NCBI RefSeq assembly: GCF_003664255.1
Contig: NZ_RCCV01000002.1
Span: 622,501-686,500, forward strand
DNA: 64,000 nucleotides
Origin: Micromonospora sp. M71_S20
GTDB taxonomy: Bacteria > Actinomycetota > Actinomycetes > Mycobacteriales > Micromonosporaceae
Direction of reading: 5' to 3'
Of this stretch, positions 48,569-59,223 are shown in pieces. The position numbers and the translations under genes were made by a program. The notes under the pieces were generated by a model that worked only from the letters and a program-made list of their open reading frames with translations, was not told the origin of the DNA and made no database searches. Positions within the stretch are counted from its first letter, which is position 1. Each line of letters begins with the position of its first letter.

Positions 48569-48940
48569 TCAGTCCATGTTCGGTGCGAAGTCCTGCCCGT
48601 AGGGCGTGTCGGCGAGCCGGACCACCCCGAGCACCACCGCGGCCACCACGCTGACGGCGACGAGCACCAGGCCCGTCCAGGCCAGCCGCTCCCCCCGCCG
48701 CAGCCAGGCCGCGCCGGTCAGGAAACCCCCCGAGGCGTACGCCTCCCGGCGCGCCTGGCGGGCGAGCTGGAGCGCCACCGTGGCCGGCACCACGCCGCCG
48801 ATGAACAGGCCGGTCAGCGCGCCGATCAGGCCGAGCGCGAAGACCGCCCGCGCCTTGGTGGCCCGGGCCGGGTCCGGGTCGAGCGGATGGCGGGGCAGCC
48901 CCGGCTGGGCGACGGGCGCCTGCCCGGGTGCGGTCGTCAT
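48569..48940 (-). CDS. Small DUF4190-type membrane protein
   Basis: About 123 residues with two hydrophobic segments (AVFALGLIGALTGLFIGGVVP and WTGLVLVAVSVVAAVVLGVV) separated by a short basic loop with LARQARREAYASGG, typical of DUF4190 proteins. The ATG at 48938-48940 is used; ATG 48949 and 48952 are alternatives and none has ideal ribosome-binding spacing. Function unknown. Confidence 0.75.
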   Translation of the reverse strand: MTTAPGQAPVAQPGLPRHPLDPDPARATKARAVFALGLIGALTGLFIGGVVPATVALQLARQARREAYASGGFLTGAAWLRRGERLAWTGLVLVAVSVVAAVVLGVVRLADTPYGQDFAPNMD

Positions 48941-49007
48941 GCCCTCCATCATGCCCCGGCCCGCCGCGCCGCGGCGCCCGCACGGGCCACCCGGTGCCGG
49001 GACACGG

Positions 49008-49037
49008 CGAGGCCCCCGGCGCGTGCCGGGGGCCTCG
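49008..49037 (-). terminator. Terminator of rpoBC
   Basis: Perfect 13-bp stem (49008-49020 with 49025-49037) and 4-base loop, 13 bases after the rpoC stop. Confidence 0.85.
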
Positions 49038-49050
49038 TCGATCGTGCTGC

Positions 49051-52000
49051 TTAGCGGTACGACCCGAAGTCGAAGTCGTCCAGCGGAACCGCCTGGCCGC
49101 TGGCCGGCCCGAAGCCGTAGTCGGTCTCCGGGTAGCCGGTCATCGAGTAGACCTTGGCCTTCGCCTCCTCGGTCGGCTCGACCCGGACGTTGCGGTACTT
49201 GCTGATGCCCGTACCGGCCGGGATGAGCTTACCGATGATCACGTTCTCCTTGAGGCCGACGAGCGAGTCGCTGCGCGAGTTGATCGCCGCGTCGGTCAGC
49301 ACCCGGGTGGTCTCCTGGAAGGAGGCCGCCGAGAGCCAGGAGTCGGTGGCCAGCGAGGCCTTGGTGATACCCATCAGCACCGGACGGCCGGCGGCGGGCT
49401 CGCCGCCCTCGGAGACGAGTCGGCGGTTCTCCGACTCGAACAGCGCCCGGTCGACCAGCACGCCCGGCAGGAACTCGGTCGAGCCGGAGTCGATGACCGT
49501 CACCCGCTTGAGCATCTGGCGGATGATGATCTCGATGTGCTTGTCGTGGATGAGCACACCCTGCGAGCGGTAGACCTCCTGGACCTCACTGGTCAGGTGG
49601 ACCTGGACCGCCCGCGGACCCATGATCCGCAGCAGCTCGTGCGGGTCGATGGTGCCCTCGGTCAGCTTCTCGCCGACCGCGACGTGACCGCCGTCGTGGG
49701 TCCGCAGCCGGACCCGCTTGGAGATCTTGTCGTAGACGATCTCGTCGCTGCCGTCGTCCGGCACCACGATGATCTTCCGCGAGCGCTCGCCGTCCTCGAT
49801 CCGGATCCGACCCGGGGTGTCGGCGATGGGCGCCTTGCCCTTCGGGACCCGGGCCTCGAAGATCTCCTGGACACGGGGCAGACCCTGGGTGATGTCCTCA
49901 CCCGCGACACCACCGGTGTGGAAGGTACGCATCGTCAGCTGCGTACCCGGCTCACCGATCGACTGGGCGGCGATGATGCCGACCGCCTCGCCGACGTCCA
50001 CGGTCTTGCCGGTCGGCAGCGAGCGGCCGTAGCACGCGCCGCAGACGCCCAGCTTCGACTCGCAGGTGAGCACGCTGCGCACCCGGACCGTCTCCACCCC
50101 GGCGGCGACGATCTTGTCGACCAGGATCGAGTTGATGTCCTGACCCCGCTCGGCGACGGCGACGCCGTCCGGCCCCTTGATGTCGTCGGCCAGCGTCCGC
50201 GCGTGCACGCTGGTCTCGGCGTGCTCGTGCACGACCAGCTTGCCGTCGAGCCGCTCGCCGATCTGCATCGGGATGGCGCGGTCGGTGCCGCAGTCCTCCT
50301 CGCGGATGATGACGTCCTGCGAGACGTCCACCAGACGACGGGTCAGGTAACCCGAGTCGGCGGTACGCAGGGCGGTGTCCGCGAGACCCTTACGGGCACC
50401 GTGCGTGGAGATGAAGTACTCCAGCACGGACAGACCCTCCCGGTAGCTGGCCTTGATCGGCCGCGGGATGATCTCGCCCTTCGGGTTGGCCACCAGACCA
50501 CGGATCGCCGCGATCTGCCGGAGCTGGAGGAGGTTACCGCGGGCACCCGAGTTGATCATCTTCCACAGCGGGTTCTCCTGCGGCAGGGCGGTGTCCATCT
50601 CCTTGGCGACCTCGTTGGTCGCCTTGGTCCAGATCTGGATGAGCTCGCCGCGACGCTCCTCCGGGGTCATCAGACCGCGCTGGTACTGCTTGTCGATCTG
50701 GTCGGCTTCCTTCTCGTACCGCTCCAGGATCTCCCGCTTGCGCGGCGGGGCGATGACGTCCTCCATGCCGATCGTCACGCCGGACCAGGTGGCCCAGTGG
50801 AAGCCGGCCTCCTTGAGCCCGTCCAGGGTGGCCGCCAGCGCCACCTTGGGGAAGCGCTCGGCGAGGTCGTTGACGATCGCGGAGAGCTGACCCTTGCGGA
50901 TCTCGTAGTTCACGAAGCGGTAGCCCTGGGGCAGCGTCTCGTTGAACAGCACCCGGCCGAGGGTCGTCTCCACGGTCAGCGGCTCGCCCTCGACCCAGCC
51001 CTCCGGGGCGGTCCACGCCTCGGCACCGGCACCGTTGTCGACCCCGACCACGCCACGCAGGCGGATCTTCACCGGGGCCTGGAGGTGCAGCTCGCCGTTG
51101 TCGTACGCCATCCGCGCCTCGGCGTCCGAGCTGAACGCCCGGCCCTCGCCCTTCTCGCCCGCCGTGAGGTGGGTGAGGTGGTAGAGGCCGATCACCATGT
51201 CCTGGGTGGGCATGGTGACGGGCTTGCCGTCGGCCGGCTTGAGGATGTTGTTCGACGACAGCATCAGGATCCGCGCCTCGGCCTGGGCCTCGGCCGACAG
51301 CGGCACGTGCACCGCCATCTGGTCACCGTCGAAGTCGGCGTTGAACGCGGTGCAGACCAGCGGGTGGATCTGGATGGCCTTGCCCTCGACGAGCTGCGGC
51401 TCGAAGGCCTGGATGCCCAGGCGGTGCAGGGTCGGCGCCCGGTTCAGCAGGACCGGGTGCTCGCCGATGACCTCTTCCAGCACGTCCCACACGACCGGCC
51501 GCTGCCGCTCGACCATCCGCTTGGCGGACTTGATGTTCTGCGCGTGGTTGAGGTCGACCAGCCGCTTCATCACGAACGGCTTGAACAGCTCAAGCGCCAT
51601 CTGCTTGGGCAGGCCGCACTGGTGCAGCTTGAGCTTCGGGCCGACAACGATGACCGAACGGCCGGAGTAGTCGACGCGCTTGCCCAGCAGGTTCTGCCGG
51701 AACCGGCCCTGCTTGCCCTTGAGCATGTCGGAGAGCGACTTCAGCGGGCGGTTGCCCGGCCCGGTGACCGGCCGGCCGCGGCGGCCGTTGTCGAACAGCG
51801 CGTCGACGGCCTCCTGGAGCATCCGCTTCTCGTTGTTGACGATGATCTCGGGCGCGCCGAGGTCGATCAGTCGCTTGAGGCGGTTGTTCCGGTTGATCAC
51901 GCGGCGGTACAGGTCGTTCAGGTCGGAGGTCGCGAAGCGGCCACCGTCGAGCTGCACCATCGGGCGCAGGTCCGGCGGGATGACCGGCACGCAGTCGAGC

Positions 52001-52938
52001 ACCATGCCGAGCGGCGAGTTGCGGGTGTTCAGGAACGCCGCGACGACCTTGAGCCGCTTGAGCGCCCGGATCTTCCGCTGCCCCTTGCCGGAGCGGATCG
52101 TCTCGCGCAGGTTCTCGGCCTCGGCGTCGAGGTCCATGTTCTGGACCAGCGCCTTGATGGCCTCGGCGCCCATGCCGCCGGTGAAGTACTCGCCGAACCG
52201 GTCCCGCAGCTCGCGGTAGAGCAGTTCGTCGGTGACGAGCTGCTTCGGCTCCAGCTTGCGGAAGGTGTCCAGCACCTCGTCCAGGCGGTCGATCTCGCGC
52301 TGGGCCCGGTCGCGGATCTGGCGCATCTCGCGCTCTCCGCCCTCCTTGACCTTGCGCCGGACGTCCGCCTTGGCACCCTCGGCCTCCAGCTCGGCCAGGT
52401 CGGCCTCGAGCTTGGTGGCCCGCTTCTCGATCTCCGAGTCGCGGCTGTTCTCGGCCTGCCGCTTCTCGGCCAGGATCTCGTTCTCGATCGTCGAGAGGTC
52501 ACGGTGACGCGACTCGGCGTCCACGCTCGTCACGACGTACGAGGCGAAGTAGATGATCTTTTCGAGGTCCTTGGGGGCGAGGTCCAGCAGGTAGCCCAGC
52601 CGGCTCGGCACGCCCTTGAAGTACCAGATGTGGGTCACCGGCGCGGCGAGCTCGATGTGCCCCATCCGCTCACGGCGGACCTTCGACCGGGTCACCTCGA
52701 CGCCGCAGCGCTCGCAGATGATGCCCTTGAACCGGACCCGCTTGTACTTACCGCAGTAGCACTCCCAGTCCCGCTGCGGACCGAAGATCTTCTCGCAGAA
52801 GAGCCCGTCCTTTTCCGGCTTCAGGGTGCGGTAGTTGATCGTCTCAGGCTTCTTGACCTCACCGTGCGACCACTGACGGATGTCGTCGGCGGTGGCGAGG
52901 CCGATGCGCAGCTCGTCGAAGAAGTTGACGTCGAGCAC
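49051..52938 (-). CDS. rpoC: DNA-directed RNA polymerase subunit beta'
   Basis: 1295 residues. N-terminal zinc ribbon ([20 protein letters not shown]), catalytic Mg site [16 protein letters not shown], the trigger-loop region and the second zinc site ([13 protein letters not shown]) are all present. The GTG at 52936-52938 gives the conserved start [20 protein letters not shown]. It follows rpoB after an 83-base gap with a strong hairpin. Confidence 0.98.
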   Translation of the reverse strand: MLDVNFFDELRIGLATADDIRQWSHGEVKKPETINYRTLKPEKDGLFCEKIFGPQRDWECYCGKYKRVRFKGIICERCGVEVTRSKVRRERMGHIELAAPVTHIWYFKGVPSRLGYLLDLAPKDLEKIIYFASYVVTSVDAESRHRDLSTIENEILAEKRQAENSRDSEIEKRATKLEADLAELEAEGAKADVRRKVKEGGEREMRQIRDRAQREIDRLDEVLDTFRKLEPKQLVTDELLYRELRDRFGEYFTGGMGAEAIKALVQNMDLDAEAENLRETIRSGKGQRKIRALKRLKVVAAFLNTRNSPLGMVLDCVPVIPPDLRPMVQLDGGRFATSDLNDLYRRVINRNNRLKRLIDLGAPEIIVNNEKRMLQEAVDALFDNGRRGRPVTGPGNRPLKSLSDMLKGKQGRFRQNLLGKRVDYSGRSVIVVGPKLKLHQCGLPKQMALELFKPFVMKRLVDLNHAQNIKSAKRMVERQRPVVWDVLEEVIGEHPVLLNRAPTLHRLGIQAFEPQLVEGKAIQIHPLVCTAFNADFDGDQMAVHVPLSAEAQAEARILMLSSNNILKPADGKPVTMPTQDMVIGLYHLTHLTAGEKGEGRAFSSDAEARMAYDNGELHLQAPVKIRLRGVVGVDNGAGAEAWTAPEGWVEGEPLTVETTLGRVLFNETLPQGYRFVNYEIRKGQLSAIVNDLAERFPKVALAATLDGLKEAGFHWATWSGVTIGMEDVIAPPRKREILERYEKEADQIDKQYQRGLMTPEERRGELIQIWTKATNEVAKEMDTALPQENPLWKMINSGARGNLLQLRQIAAIRGLVANPKGEIIPRPIKASYREGLSVLEYFISTHGARKGLADTALRTADSGYLTRRLVDVSQDVIIREEDCGTDRAIPMQIGERLDGKLVVHEHAETSVHARTLADDIKGPDGVAVAERGQDINSILVDKIVAAGVETVRVRSVLTCESKLGVCGACYGRSLPTGKTVDVGEAVGIIAAQSIGEPGTQLTMRTFHTGGVAGEDITQGLPRVQEIFEARVPKGKAPIADTPGRIRIEDGERSRKIIVVPDDGSDEIVYDKISKRVRLRTHDGGHVAVGEKLTEGTIDPHELLRIMGPRAVQVHLTSEVQEVYRSQGVLIHDKHIEIIIRQMLKRVTVIDSGSTEFLPGVLVDRALFESENRRLVSEGGEPAAGRPVLMGITKASLATDSWLSAASFQETTRVLTDAAINSRSDSLVGLKENVIIGKLIPAGTGISKYRNVRVEPTEEAKAKVYSMTGYPETDYGFGPASGQAVPLDDFDFGSYR

Positions 52939-52981
52939 TATGTCCCCTATGTCGTCGTCTGTACTGCTAGCTAGTGGGTGG

Positions 52982-53014
52982 GGTCGGGAGCCGGCGGCGA
53001 GCCGGCTCCCGACC
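52982..53014 (-). terminator. Terminator-like hairpin between rpoB and rpoC
   Basis: Perfect 14-bp stem (52982-52995 with 53001-53014) and 5-base loop, 7 bases after the rpoB stop. Since rpoC must be transcribed, it is probably leaky, anti-terminated, or an RNase processing site. Confidence 0.75.
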
Positions 53015-53021
53015 GCTCACC

Positions 53022-56000
53022 TCAGACCTCTTCGACCGAGCTCGGCTCGCGCCGGGACAGGTCGATGCCCAGCTCCTCCGCGGCGCGGAACACCTCGTCG
53101 TCGGTCTCGCGCATCTCCAGGGCCACACCGTCGCTGGACAACACCTCGACGTTGAGGCACAGCGACTGCAGCTCCTTGAGCAGCACCTTGAACGACTCCG
53201 GGATGCCCGGCTCCGGGATGTTCTCGCCCTTGACGATGGCCTCGTAGACCTTGACCCGGCCGAGGACGTCGTCGGACTTGATGGTCAACAGCTCCTGCAG
53301 GGCGTACGCGGCGCCGTACGCCTGCATCGCCCAGCACTCCATCTCGCCGAAGCGCTGGCCACCGAACTGCGCCTTACCACCCAGCGGCTGCTGCGTGATC
53401 ATCGAGTACGGACCGGTCGACCGGGCGTGGATCTTGTCGTCGACCAGGTGGTTGAGCTTCAGGATGTAGATGTAGCCGACCGCGATCGGGTCCGGCAGCG
53501 GCTCGCCGGAGCGGCCGTCGAACAGCTGCGCCTTGCCGCTGGAACCGATCAGCTGCTTGCCGTCCCGGTTGGGCAGGGTCGACGACAGCAGGCCGGAGAT
53601 CTCCTCCTCGCGGGCACCGTCGAAGACCGGCGTGGCCACGTTGGTGTCCGGCTCCGACTCGTGTGCCTCGATGGAGCGCAGCTGGCGCTTCCACTCGGCG
53701 TCGTCGCCGTCGACGCTCCACCCCGTCTTCGCCACCCAGCCGAGGTGCGTCTCCAGCACCTGGCCGATGTTCATCCGGGACGGCACACCCAGCGGGTTGA
53801 GCACGATGTCGACCGGCGTGCCGTCCTCCAGGAAGGGCATGTCCTCGATCGGCAGGATCTTGGAGATGACGCCCTTGTTGCCGTGCCGGCCGGCGAGCTT
53901 GTCACCGTCCTGGATCTTCCGCTTCTGGGCGACGTAGACCCGGACCAGCTCGTTGACGCCCGGCGGCAGCTCGTCGCCGTCCTCGCGGGAGAAGGTACGC
54001 ACACCGATGACCGTGCCGGTCTCGCCGTGCGGCACCTTCAGCGAGGTGTCGCGGACCTCGCGCGCCTTCTCACCGAAGATCGCGCGGAGCAGCCGCTCCT
54101 CCGGGGTCAGCTCGGTCTCACCCTTGGGCGTGACCTTGCCGACCAGGATGTCGCCGGGGACGACCTCGGCGCCGATCCGGATGATGCCGCGCTCGTCGAG
54201 GTCGGCGAGCATCTCCTCGCTGACGTTCGGGATGTCGCGGGTGATCTCCTCCGGGCCGAGCTTGGTGTCCCGGGCGTCGACCTCGTGCTCCTCGATGTGG
54301 ATCGAGGTGAGCACGTCCTGCTGCACGAGGCGCTGCGACAGGATGATCGCGTCCTCGTAGTTGTGGCCCTCCCAGCACATGAACGCCACCAGCAGGTTGC
54401 GCCCGAGCGCCATCTCGCCCTCGTCGGTGCACGGACCGTCGGCGATGACCTGGCCGGCCTCGACGCGGTCGCCCTCGAAGACGACCGGCTTCTGGTTGAC
54501 GCAGGAGCCGGCGTTGGAGCGGCGGAACTTGTGCAGCAGGTACGTGCGGCGGTGGCCGTCGTCCTGGTGGATGGTGATGTAGTCGGCGCAGAGGTCCTCG
54601 ATGACGCCGCCGACCTCGGCGACGACCACGTCACCGGCGTCGACCGCGGCGCGGTACTCCATGCCGGTGCCGACGAGCGGGGACTCGGCCTTGACCAGCG
54701 GCACCGCCTGGCGCTGCATGTTCGCGCCCATCAGTGCCCGGTTGGCGTCGTCGTGCTCGAGGAACGGGATCATCGCGGTCGCGACCGAGGTCATCTGCCG
54801 CGGCGACACGTCCATGTAGTCGACGGCGCTCGGCACCACGTCCTCGGTCTCGCCGCCCTTACGACGGCACAGGACCCGGTCCTCGGCGAACGTGCCGTCG
54901 GCCTTCAGCGGCGCGTTGGCCTGCGCCTTGACGAACCGGTCCTCCTCGTCCGCGGTCAGGTAGTCGATCTGGTCGGTGACCCGACCGTCGACGACCTTCC
55001 GGTACGGCGTCTCGATGAAGCCGAACGGGTTGACCCGGGCGAAGGTGGACAGCGCGCCGATCAGACCGATGTTCGGGCCTTCCGGCGTCTCGATCGGGCA
55101 CATCCGGCCGTAGTGGGACGGGTGCACGTCGCGGACCTCGAAGCCGGCCCGCTCCCGGGACAGACCACCCGGGCCGAGCGCGCTCAGCCGGCGCCGGTGG
55201 GTCAGGCCCGCCAGCGGGTTGGTCTGGTCCATGAACTGGGACAGCTGCGAGGTGCCGAAGAACTCCTTGATCGCCGCCACCACCGGGCGGATGTTGATCA
55301 GGGTCTGCGGCGTGATCGCCTCGACGTCCTGGGTGGTCATCCGCTCGCGGACGACGCGCTCCATCCGGGACAGACCGACCCGGACCTGGTTCTGGATCAG
55401 CTCACCCACGGTACGCAGGCGCCGGTTGCCGAAGTGGTCGATGTCGTCGGCCTCGTAGCCGTCCTCACCGGCGTGCAGCCGGCAGAGGTACTCCACGGTG
55501 GCGACGATGTCGTCCTCGGTCAGGGTGCCGGTCGTGATCGGCACCTCCAGCTCGAGCTTCTTGTTGAACTTGTAACGACCGACCTTGGCGACGTCGTACC
55601 GCTTCGGGTTGAAGAAGAGGTTGTCGAGCAGGGTCTGGGCGTTCTCGCGGGTCGGCGGCTCGCCAGGGCGGAGCTTCCGGTAGATGTCGAGCAACGCCTC
55701 GTCCGCGCCGGCGATGTGGTCCTTCTCGAGCGTGGTCATCATCAGCTCGGACCAGCCGAACCGCTCGCGGATGCGCTCGGCGGACCAACCGACGGCCTTG
55801 AGCAGGACGGTGACGGCCTGCCGGCGCTTGCGGTCGATGCGGACGCCGACCGTGTCGCGCTTGTCGATGTCGAACTCCAGCCAGGCGCCCCGGCTGGGAA
55901 TGACCTTGACGCTGGTGAGGTCGCGGTCAGAGGTCTTGTCCGGCTGCTTGTCGAAGTAGACGCCCGGGGACCGGACGAGCTGGCTGACGACGACGCGCTC

Positions 56001-56453
56001 GGTGCCGTTGATGATGAAGGTGCCCTTCGGCGTCATCATCGGGAAGTCACCCATGAACACCGTCTGGCTCTTGATCTCGCCGGTGGTGTTGTTGGTGAAC
56101 TCCGCGGTCACGAACAGCGGGGCGCAGTAGGTCAGGTCCTTCTCCTTGCACTCCTCGATCGAGGCCTTGACCTCGTCGAAGCGCGGAGCCGAGAAGGAGA
56201 GCGACATGGTGCCGGAGAAGTCCTCAATGGGACTGATCTCGTCGAGGATCTCCGCGAGACCCGAGCGTGCGTGCGGGTCGTCCGCCGACCGGCCCTGCCA
56301 AGCCTCGTTGCCGACGAGCCAGTCGAAGGACTCGTTCTGGATGGCGAGGAGGTTGGGGACCTCGAGGTGTTCGGTGATCCTGCCGAATGAAACTCGGCGG
56401 GGAGCGAATGCGCTCGACGTACGACTGGTCTTCGCAGGGCGGGAAGCTGCCAA
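53022..56453 (-). CDS. rpoB: DNA-directed RNA polymerase subunit beta
   Basis: 1143 residues. The TTG at 56451-56453 is chosen: AAGGA lies six bases upstream and the product then begins [10 protein letters not shown], like other actinobacterial RpoB. Core blocks include [20 protein letters not shown] and the C-terminal [20 protein letters not shown]. The rifampicin region reads [19 protein letters not shown]; its Thr differs from the Asn at E. coli position 518, while the Asp, His and Ser resistance hotspots (516, 526, 531) are wild type. Preceded by its own promoter and leader. Confidence 0.98.
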   Translation of the reverse strand: MAASRPAKTSRTSSAFAPRRVSFGRITEHLEVPNLLAIQNESFDWLVGNEAWQGRSADDPHARSGLAEILDEISPIEDFSGTMSLSFSAPRFDEVKASIEECKEKDLTYCAPLFVTAEFTNNTTGEIKSQTVFMGDFPMMTPKGTFIINGTERVVVSQLVRSPGVYFDKQPDKTSDRDLTSVKVIPSRGAWLEFDIDKRDTVGVRIDRKRRQAVTVLLKAVGWSAERIRERFGWSELMMTTLEKDHIAGADEALLDIYRKLRPGEPPTRENAQTLLDNLFFNPKRYDVAKVGRYKFNKKLELEVPITTGTLTEDDIVATVEYLCRLHAGEDGYEADDIDHFGNRRLRTVGELIQNQVRVGLSRMERVVRERMTTQDVEAITPQTLINIRPVVAAIKEFFGTSQLSQFMDQTNPLAGLTHRRRLSALGPGGLSRERAGFEVRDVHPSHYGRMCPIETPEGPNIGLIGALSTFARVNPFGFIETPYRKVVDGRVTDQIDYLTADEEDRFVKAQANAPLKADGTFAEDRVLCRRKGGETEDVVPSAVDYMDVSPRQMTSVATAMIPFLEHDDANRALMGANMQRQAVPLVKAESPLVGTGMEYRAAVDAGDVVVAEVGGVIEDLCADYITIHQDDGHRRTYLLHKFRRSNAGSCVNQKPVVFEGDRVEAGQVIADGPCTDEGEMALGRNLLVAFMCWEGHNYEDAIILSQRLVQQDVLTSIHIEEHEVDARDTKLGPEEITRDIPNVSEEMLADLDERGIIRIGAEVVPGDILVGKVTPKGETELTPEERLLRAIFGEKAREVRDTSLKVPHGETGTVIGVRTFSREDGDELPPGVNELVRVYVAQKRKIQDGDKLAGRHGNKGVISKILPIEDMPFLEDGTPVDIVLNPLGVPSRMNIGQVLETHLGWVAKTGWSVDGDDAEWKRQLRSIEAHESEPDTNVATPVFDGAREEEISGLLSSTLPNRDGKQLIGSSGKAQLFDGRSGEPLPDPIAVGYIYILKLNHLVDDKIHARSTGPYSMITQQPLGGKAQFGGQRFGEMECWAMQAYGAAYALQELLTIKSDDVLGRVKVYEAIVKGENIPEPGIPESFKVLLKELQSLCLNVEVLSSDGVALEMRETDDEVFRAAEELGIDLSRREPSSVEEV

Positions 56454-56519
56454 GATGCGTCCTTCCGAGGACCGGTGCTGCAGAACGGCTGGTACGCGTG
56501 CACTCCAATGACCCCACCA

Positions 56520-56543
56520 GAAATATCCGTAAACGGACATTTC
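56520..56543. promoter_or_regulatory. Operator-like palindrome in the rpoB leader
   Basis: Arms 56520-56529 and 56534-56543 (GAAATATCCG with CGGACATTTC) match at nine of ten positions around TAAA. It is AT-rich against a GC-rich background and lies about 30-55 bases downstream of the predicted transcription start. Confidence 0.5.
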
Positions 56544-56580
56544 CGAGCAGGGGTCAAGTCGGAAGGCAGCGCAAACTAGC

Positions 56581-56609
56581 AGTGTAGCCGAGAGGCTAAC
56601 CGCTGTCCA
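56581..56609 (-). promoter_or_regulatory. Promoter of rpoBC
   Basis: On the minus strand TGGACA (56604-56609), exactly 17 bases, TACACT (56581-56586). This is a near-consensus primary sigma promoter, so rpoBC does not depend only on read-through from rplJL. Confidence 0.72.
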
Positions 56610-56928
56610 GCCCAACCCGCAGGTCGTCGCGGAACGTGCCTCGGGACCCCTGGACCAGGGTCTCACCGGGCCGCTCGGAACGCGACGTTCCTGCCGGGCC
56701 GCTCAGGTGCCGCGGCCGATGGTGTCGCCGCTGCCATTACCCAAGTGGTGGCCGTTGCAAGCGCGGAAGGTCTTGCTGTGTCAGCGTGCCTGTCAGCCCG
56801 GGGCCGCGTCAAGGCCCGGCATCCGGGTCGCCGCTTCTTTCCCACCGACGGGCTACCCACGGGCCCCGGTCGCCGACCGTTGCGGGGCGCGGACGCCCTG
56901 CTCACCGCGCTGTCGCCGGATCCACAAG

Positions 56929-56968
56929 ACGGCGGGCGGCGATCCAGTGTCGGATCACCGCCCGCCGT
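56929..56968 (-). terminator. Terminator of rplJ-rplL
   Basis: A 17-base stem with a single mismatch (56929-56945 with 56952-56968) and 6-base loop, 55 bases after the rplL stop. Confidence 0.75.
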
Positions 56969-57022
56969 GACGCGGTGTGCCCCGGCTCACGGAGCCGGAC
57001 GCGCGCCTGGTCGTACGTCAGG

Positions 57023-57412
57023 TCACTTGAGGGTGACCTTGGCGCCCTCGCCCTCGAGCTTGGCCTTGGCCTTGTCGGCGGTCTCCTTGTTGGCCTTCTC
57101 CAGGACGGCCTTCGGAGCGGCCTCGACCAGGTCCTTGGCCTCCTTGAGGCCCAGGCCGGTCAGCTCACGCACGACCTTGATGACCTGGATCTTCTTGCCG
57201 CCGTCAGCCTCGAGGATGACGTCGAACTCGTCCTTCTCCGGCTCGGCCTCGGCCGCAGCGGCACCGGCACCCGGGCCGGCAACCATCATCGCGGCCGGAG
57301 CGGCGGCGGTGACCTCGAAGGTCTCCTCGAACTGCTTCACGAACTCGGAGAGCTCGATCAGCGTCATCTCCTTGAACGCGTCGAGCAGCTCGTCGGTGCT
57401 GAGCTTCGCCAT
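57023..57412 (-). CDS. rplL: 50S ribosomal protein L7/L12 (bL12)
   Basis: 129-residue stalk protein recruiting translation factors: N-terminal dimerisation part [20 protein letters not shown], Ala/Gly hinge, and C-terminal factor-binding [20 protein letters not shown] then [12 protein letters not shown]. Confidence 0.98.
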   Translation of the reverse strand: MAKLSTDELLDAFKEMTLIELSEFVKQFEETFEVTAAAPAAMMVAGPGAGAAAAEAEPEKDEFDVILEADGGKKIQVIKVVRELTGLGLKEAKDLVEAAPKAVLEKANKETADKAKAKLEGEGAKVTLK

Positions 57413-57466
57413 GTCTGGCGTCCTTTCCTGAATCTGTTAGGTAAGAACTGGGTGCGCCGCGGGGCC

Positions 57467-58012
57467 TCAGGCCGCCTCGGCGCCCTCCTTCTCGCGCTTC
57501 TCCTGCAGGGCGGCCGCCAGACGGGCGGTCTTCGACAGCGGGGCCTGGAACAGGGCCGCGGCCTTGCTCAGGTTGCCCTTCATCGCGCCGGCCAGCTTGG
57601 CCAGCAGCACCTCACGGGACTCCAGGTCGGCGAGCTTCGTGACCTCGGCCGCGGTAATGGCCCTGCCCTCGAAGACACCGCCCTTGATGACGAGCTTCGG
57701 GTTGGCCTTCGCGAAGTCGCGAAGCCCCTTCGCCGCCTCGACGACGTCGCCCGAAACGAAAGTCAGCGCGGTAGGACCGGAGAACATCTCGTCGAGGCCG
57801 GAGATGCCAGCGTCGGTCGCGGCACGCTTCGCGAGCGTGTTCTTCGCAACCGTGTAGCTGGTCTCCTTGCCGAGCGAGCGCCGCAGCTGGGTGAGCTGGG
57901 AAACCGTCAGACCGCGGTACTCGGTCAGCACCGTGGCGCCCGCGTTGCGGAAGCTCTCGGTCAGCTCAGCGACGGCCGTGGCCTTGTCGGCCCGGATCGG
58001 CTTGTCCGCCAT
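57467..58012 (-). CDS. rplJ: 50S ribosomal protein L10 (uL10)
   Basis: 181-residue stalk base: [20 protein letters not shown] and [11 protein letters not shown]; the C-terminal helix carrying L12 dimers ends [13 protein letters not shown]. In other bacteria L10-L12 binds the rplJ leader and represses its own translation; the ~250-nt leader here would allow that. Confidence 0.97.
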   Translation of the reverse strand: MADKPIRADKATAVAELTESFRNAGATVLTEYRGLTVSQLTQLRRSLGKETSYTVAKNTLAKRAATDAGISGLDEMFSGPTALTFVSGDVVEAAKGLRDFAKANPKLVIKGGVFEGRAITAAEVTKLADLESREVLLAKLAGAMKGNLSKAAALFQAPLSKTARLAAALQEKREKEGAEAA

Positions 58013-58533
58013 GTCCCTCCTCTCTCGTTACTCGAGGCCGGTCACCGTCGTCGGCCGGAGCTTTCGACGGGGGCGCAGGTGCCACGACAACGAGAAAGGC
58101 CCCGGCGCAGGGCGCACGGGGCGAGGGCCGGCACACGGACACGGTCGGCGGACCATGCTCAGCACCGATTTTCGCTTACCGCCCTGCGCGGGTCGCCCGT
58201 AGTCGCGGGACCTTCGACCGTGCCGGGGCACGGTGACCAGCGGTCTCTGGGTGGAACTTCGCGGCCAAGGTTACGCGAGGATCCCCGCGACCACCAAATC
58301 GCCCCCGGTGGGCCGGGTCACTCCCCCGCACCCGGGGGAGCCGGAGGCCCTGGCCGCACCGGCGGTCGCGGCACGCCGCCGGTCTCGCCGCACCGGGCGC
58401 CGAGCACCCCGGGCCGTCGGTGCACCCCGGCCGTCTGTGCGCCCCCGGCCGTCGCGGCAGTGCCCGGCGATCGCGGCGGTGCCCGGCGGCCGACACCGGA
58501 GGCGGACGGTCGACGCCGGAGGCCGGCGCGGGT
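58013..58533 (-). promoter_or_regulatory. rplJ promoter and leader region
   Basis: 521 non-coding bases. A promoter is readable at 58268-58297; the following ~250-nt leader is long enough for an L10-type autoregulatory RNA, but I could not assign its structure by eye. The 58300-58533 part is Gly/Pro-codon-like GC repeat sequence with no supported gene and probably includes the terminator of the ABC pair. Confidence 0.6.
58268..58297 (-). promoter_or_regulatory. Promoter of rplJ-rplL
   Basis: On the minus strand TTGGTG (58292-58297), 18-base spacer, TAACCT (58268-58273). Confidence 0.65.
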
Positions 58534-59223
58534 TCAGGGCCGCTGGCGCCGTCGCCACAGGTACGCCCCAGCCGCCACCGCGCTCCAGGCAACGGCCCAG
58601 GCGGTGAGCAGGCCCACCGTCGACGCGGCCAGGCCGTCGGCGGCGGCCCGTGCGGTCGCCATCACCGGCGGCGCCAGCCACGGCGCCACCGAGCCGCTCA
58701 GGCCGAGGACGACCGCGCCGACCCCGCCGAGCGCGAGCACCGCGACGCCGTAGCCGGCGCTGCCCGTGCAGGCGCGACTGGCCAGCGCCCCGAGCGCCAC
58801 CGCCGCGGGTACGGCCAGCAGGTGCGCCCACAGCCCGACGGCGATCCCCACCGGCACCGACCGGTCGCCCGGCTCCACCGGACCGGCGACCCCGCCGACC
58901 AGCCACGGGAAGACCAGCGCGACGGCCACCGTGCCGAGCCCGGCCACGCCGGCCGCCAGCAGCCCGGCCAGTCGCTCCCGGCGCACCCCGACGAGCGCCT
59001 GGGCCAACCGGCGCTGCACGTCCGGCTCGACGTCCAGCAGCACCTTGGTCTGCCAGGCGAGCACCGGGAAGAGCACCACCGCCGAGACGCCGTACGCCTC
59101 CCCCGGCTGCGCCCGGCCGCCGCCGTAGAGGACGCCGAGGGCCACGAGGCCGGCCAGCAGCGGGGCCAGCGCCCGTCCCGTACGCAGGAAGCCCGCCAGC
59201 CGCAGCCGCAGCAGTGCGGTCAC
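58534..59223 (-). CDS. Integral membrane protein, probable ABC exporter permease
   Basis: 229 residues with about six hydrophobic segments (LAPLLAGLVALGVLYGGG, VAVALVFPWLVGGVAG, LLAVPAAVALGALA, VLALGGVGAVVLGLSG, VGLLTAWAVAWSAVAAGAYL). No known permease signature was recognised. The GTG at 59221-59223 overlaps the ATPase stop by four bases, so the pair is translationally coupled and very likely forms one transporter. The exported substrate is unknown. Confidence 0.78.
   Translation of the reverse strand: MTALLRLRLAGFLRTGRALAPLLAGLVALGVLYGGGRAQPGEAYGVSAVVLFPVLAWQTKVLLDVEPDVQRRLAQALVGVRRERLAGLLAAGVAGLGTVAVALVFPWLVGGVAGPVEPGDRSVPVGIAVGLWAHLLAVPAAVALGALASRACTGSAGYGVAVLALGGVGAVVLGLSGSVAPWLAPPVMATARAAADGLAASTVGLLTAWAVAWSAVAAGAYLWRRRQRP

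Larger units (their letters stand above)
56454..57022 (-). promoter_or_regulatory. rplL-rpoB intergenic region: terminator, promoter and leader
   Basis: 569 non-coding bases. Reading toward rpoB: the rplL terminator (56929-56968), a GC-rich stretch without a gene, the rpoB promoter (56581-56609), a TTGACC at about 56561-56566 and an operator-like palindrome (56520-56543) in the transcribed leader of about 120 nt. Confidence 0.65.

Noticed and set aside
48928..56390. Very long plus-strand frames (1348 and 1138 residues) opposite rpoC and rpoB
   Set aside because: Mirror-frame artefacts of rpoB/rpoC with Asp/Leu/His-rich shadow composition; the minus-strand genes are certain.
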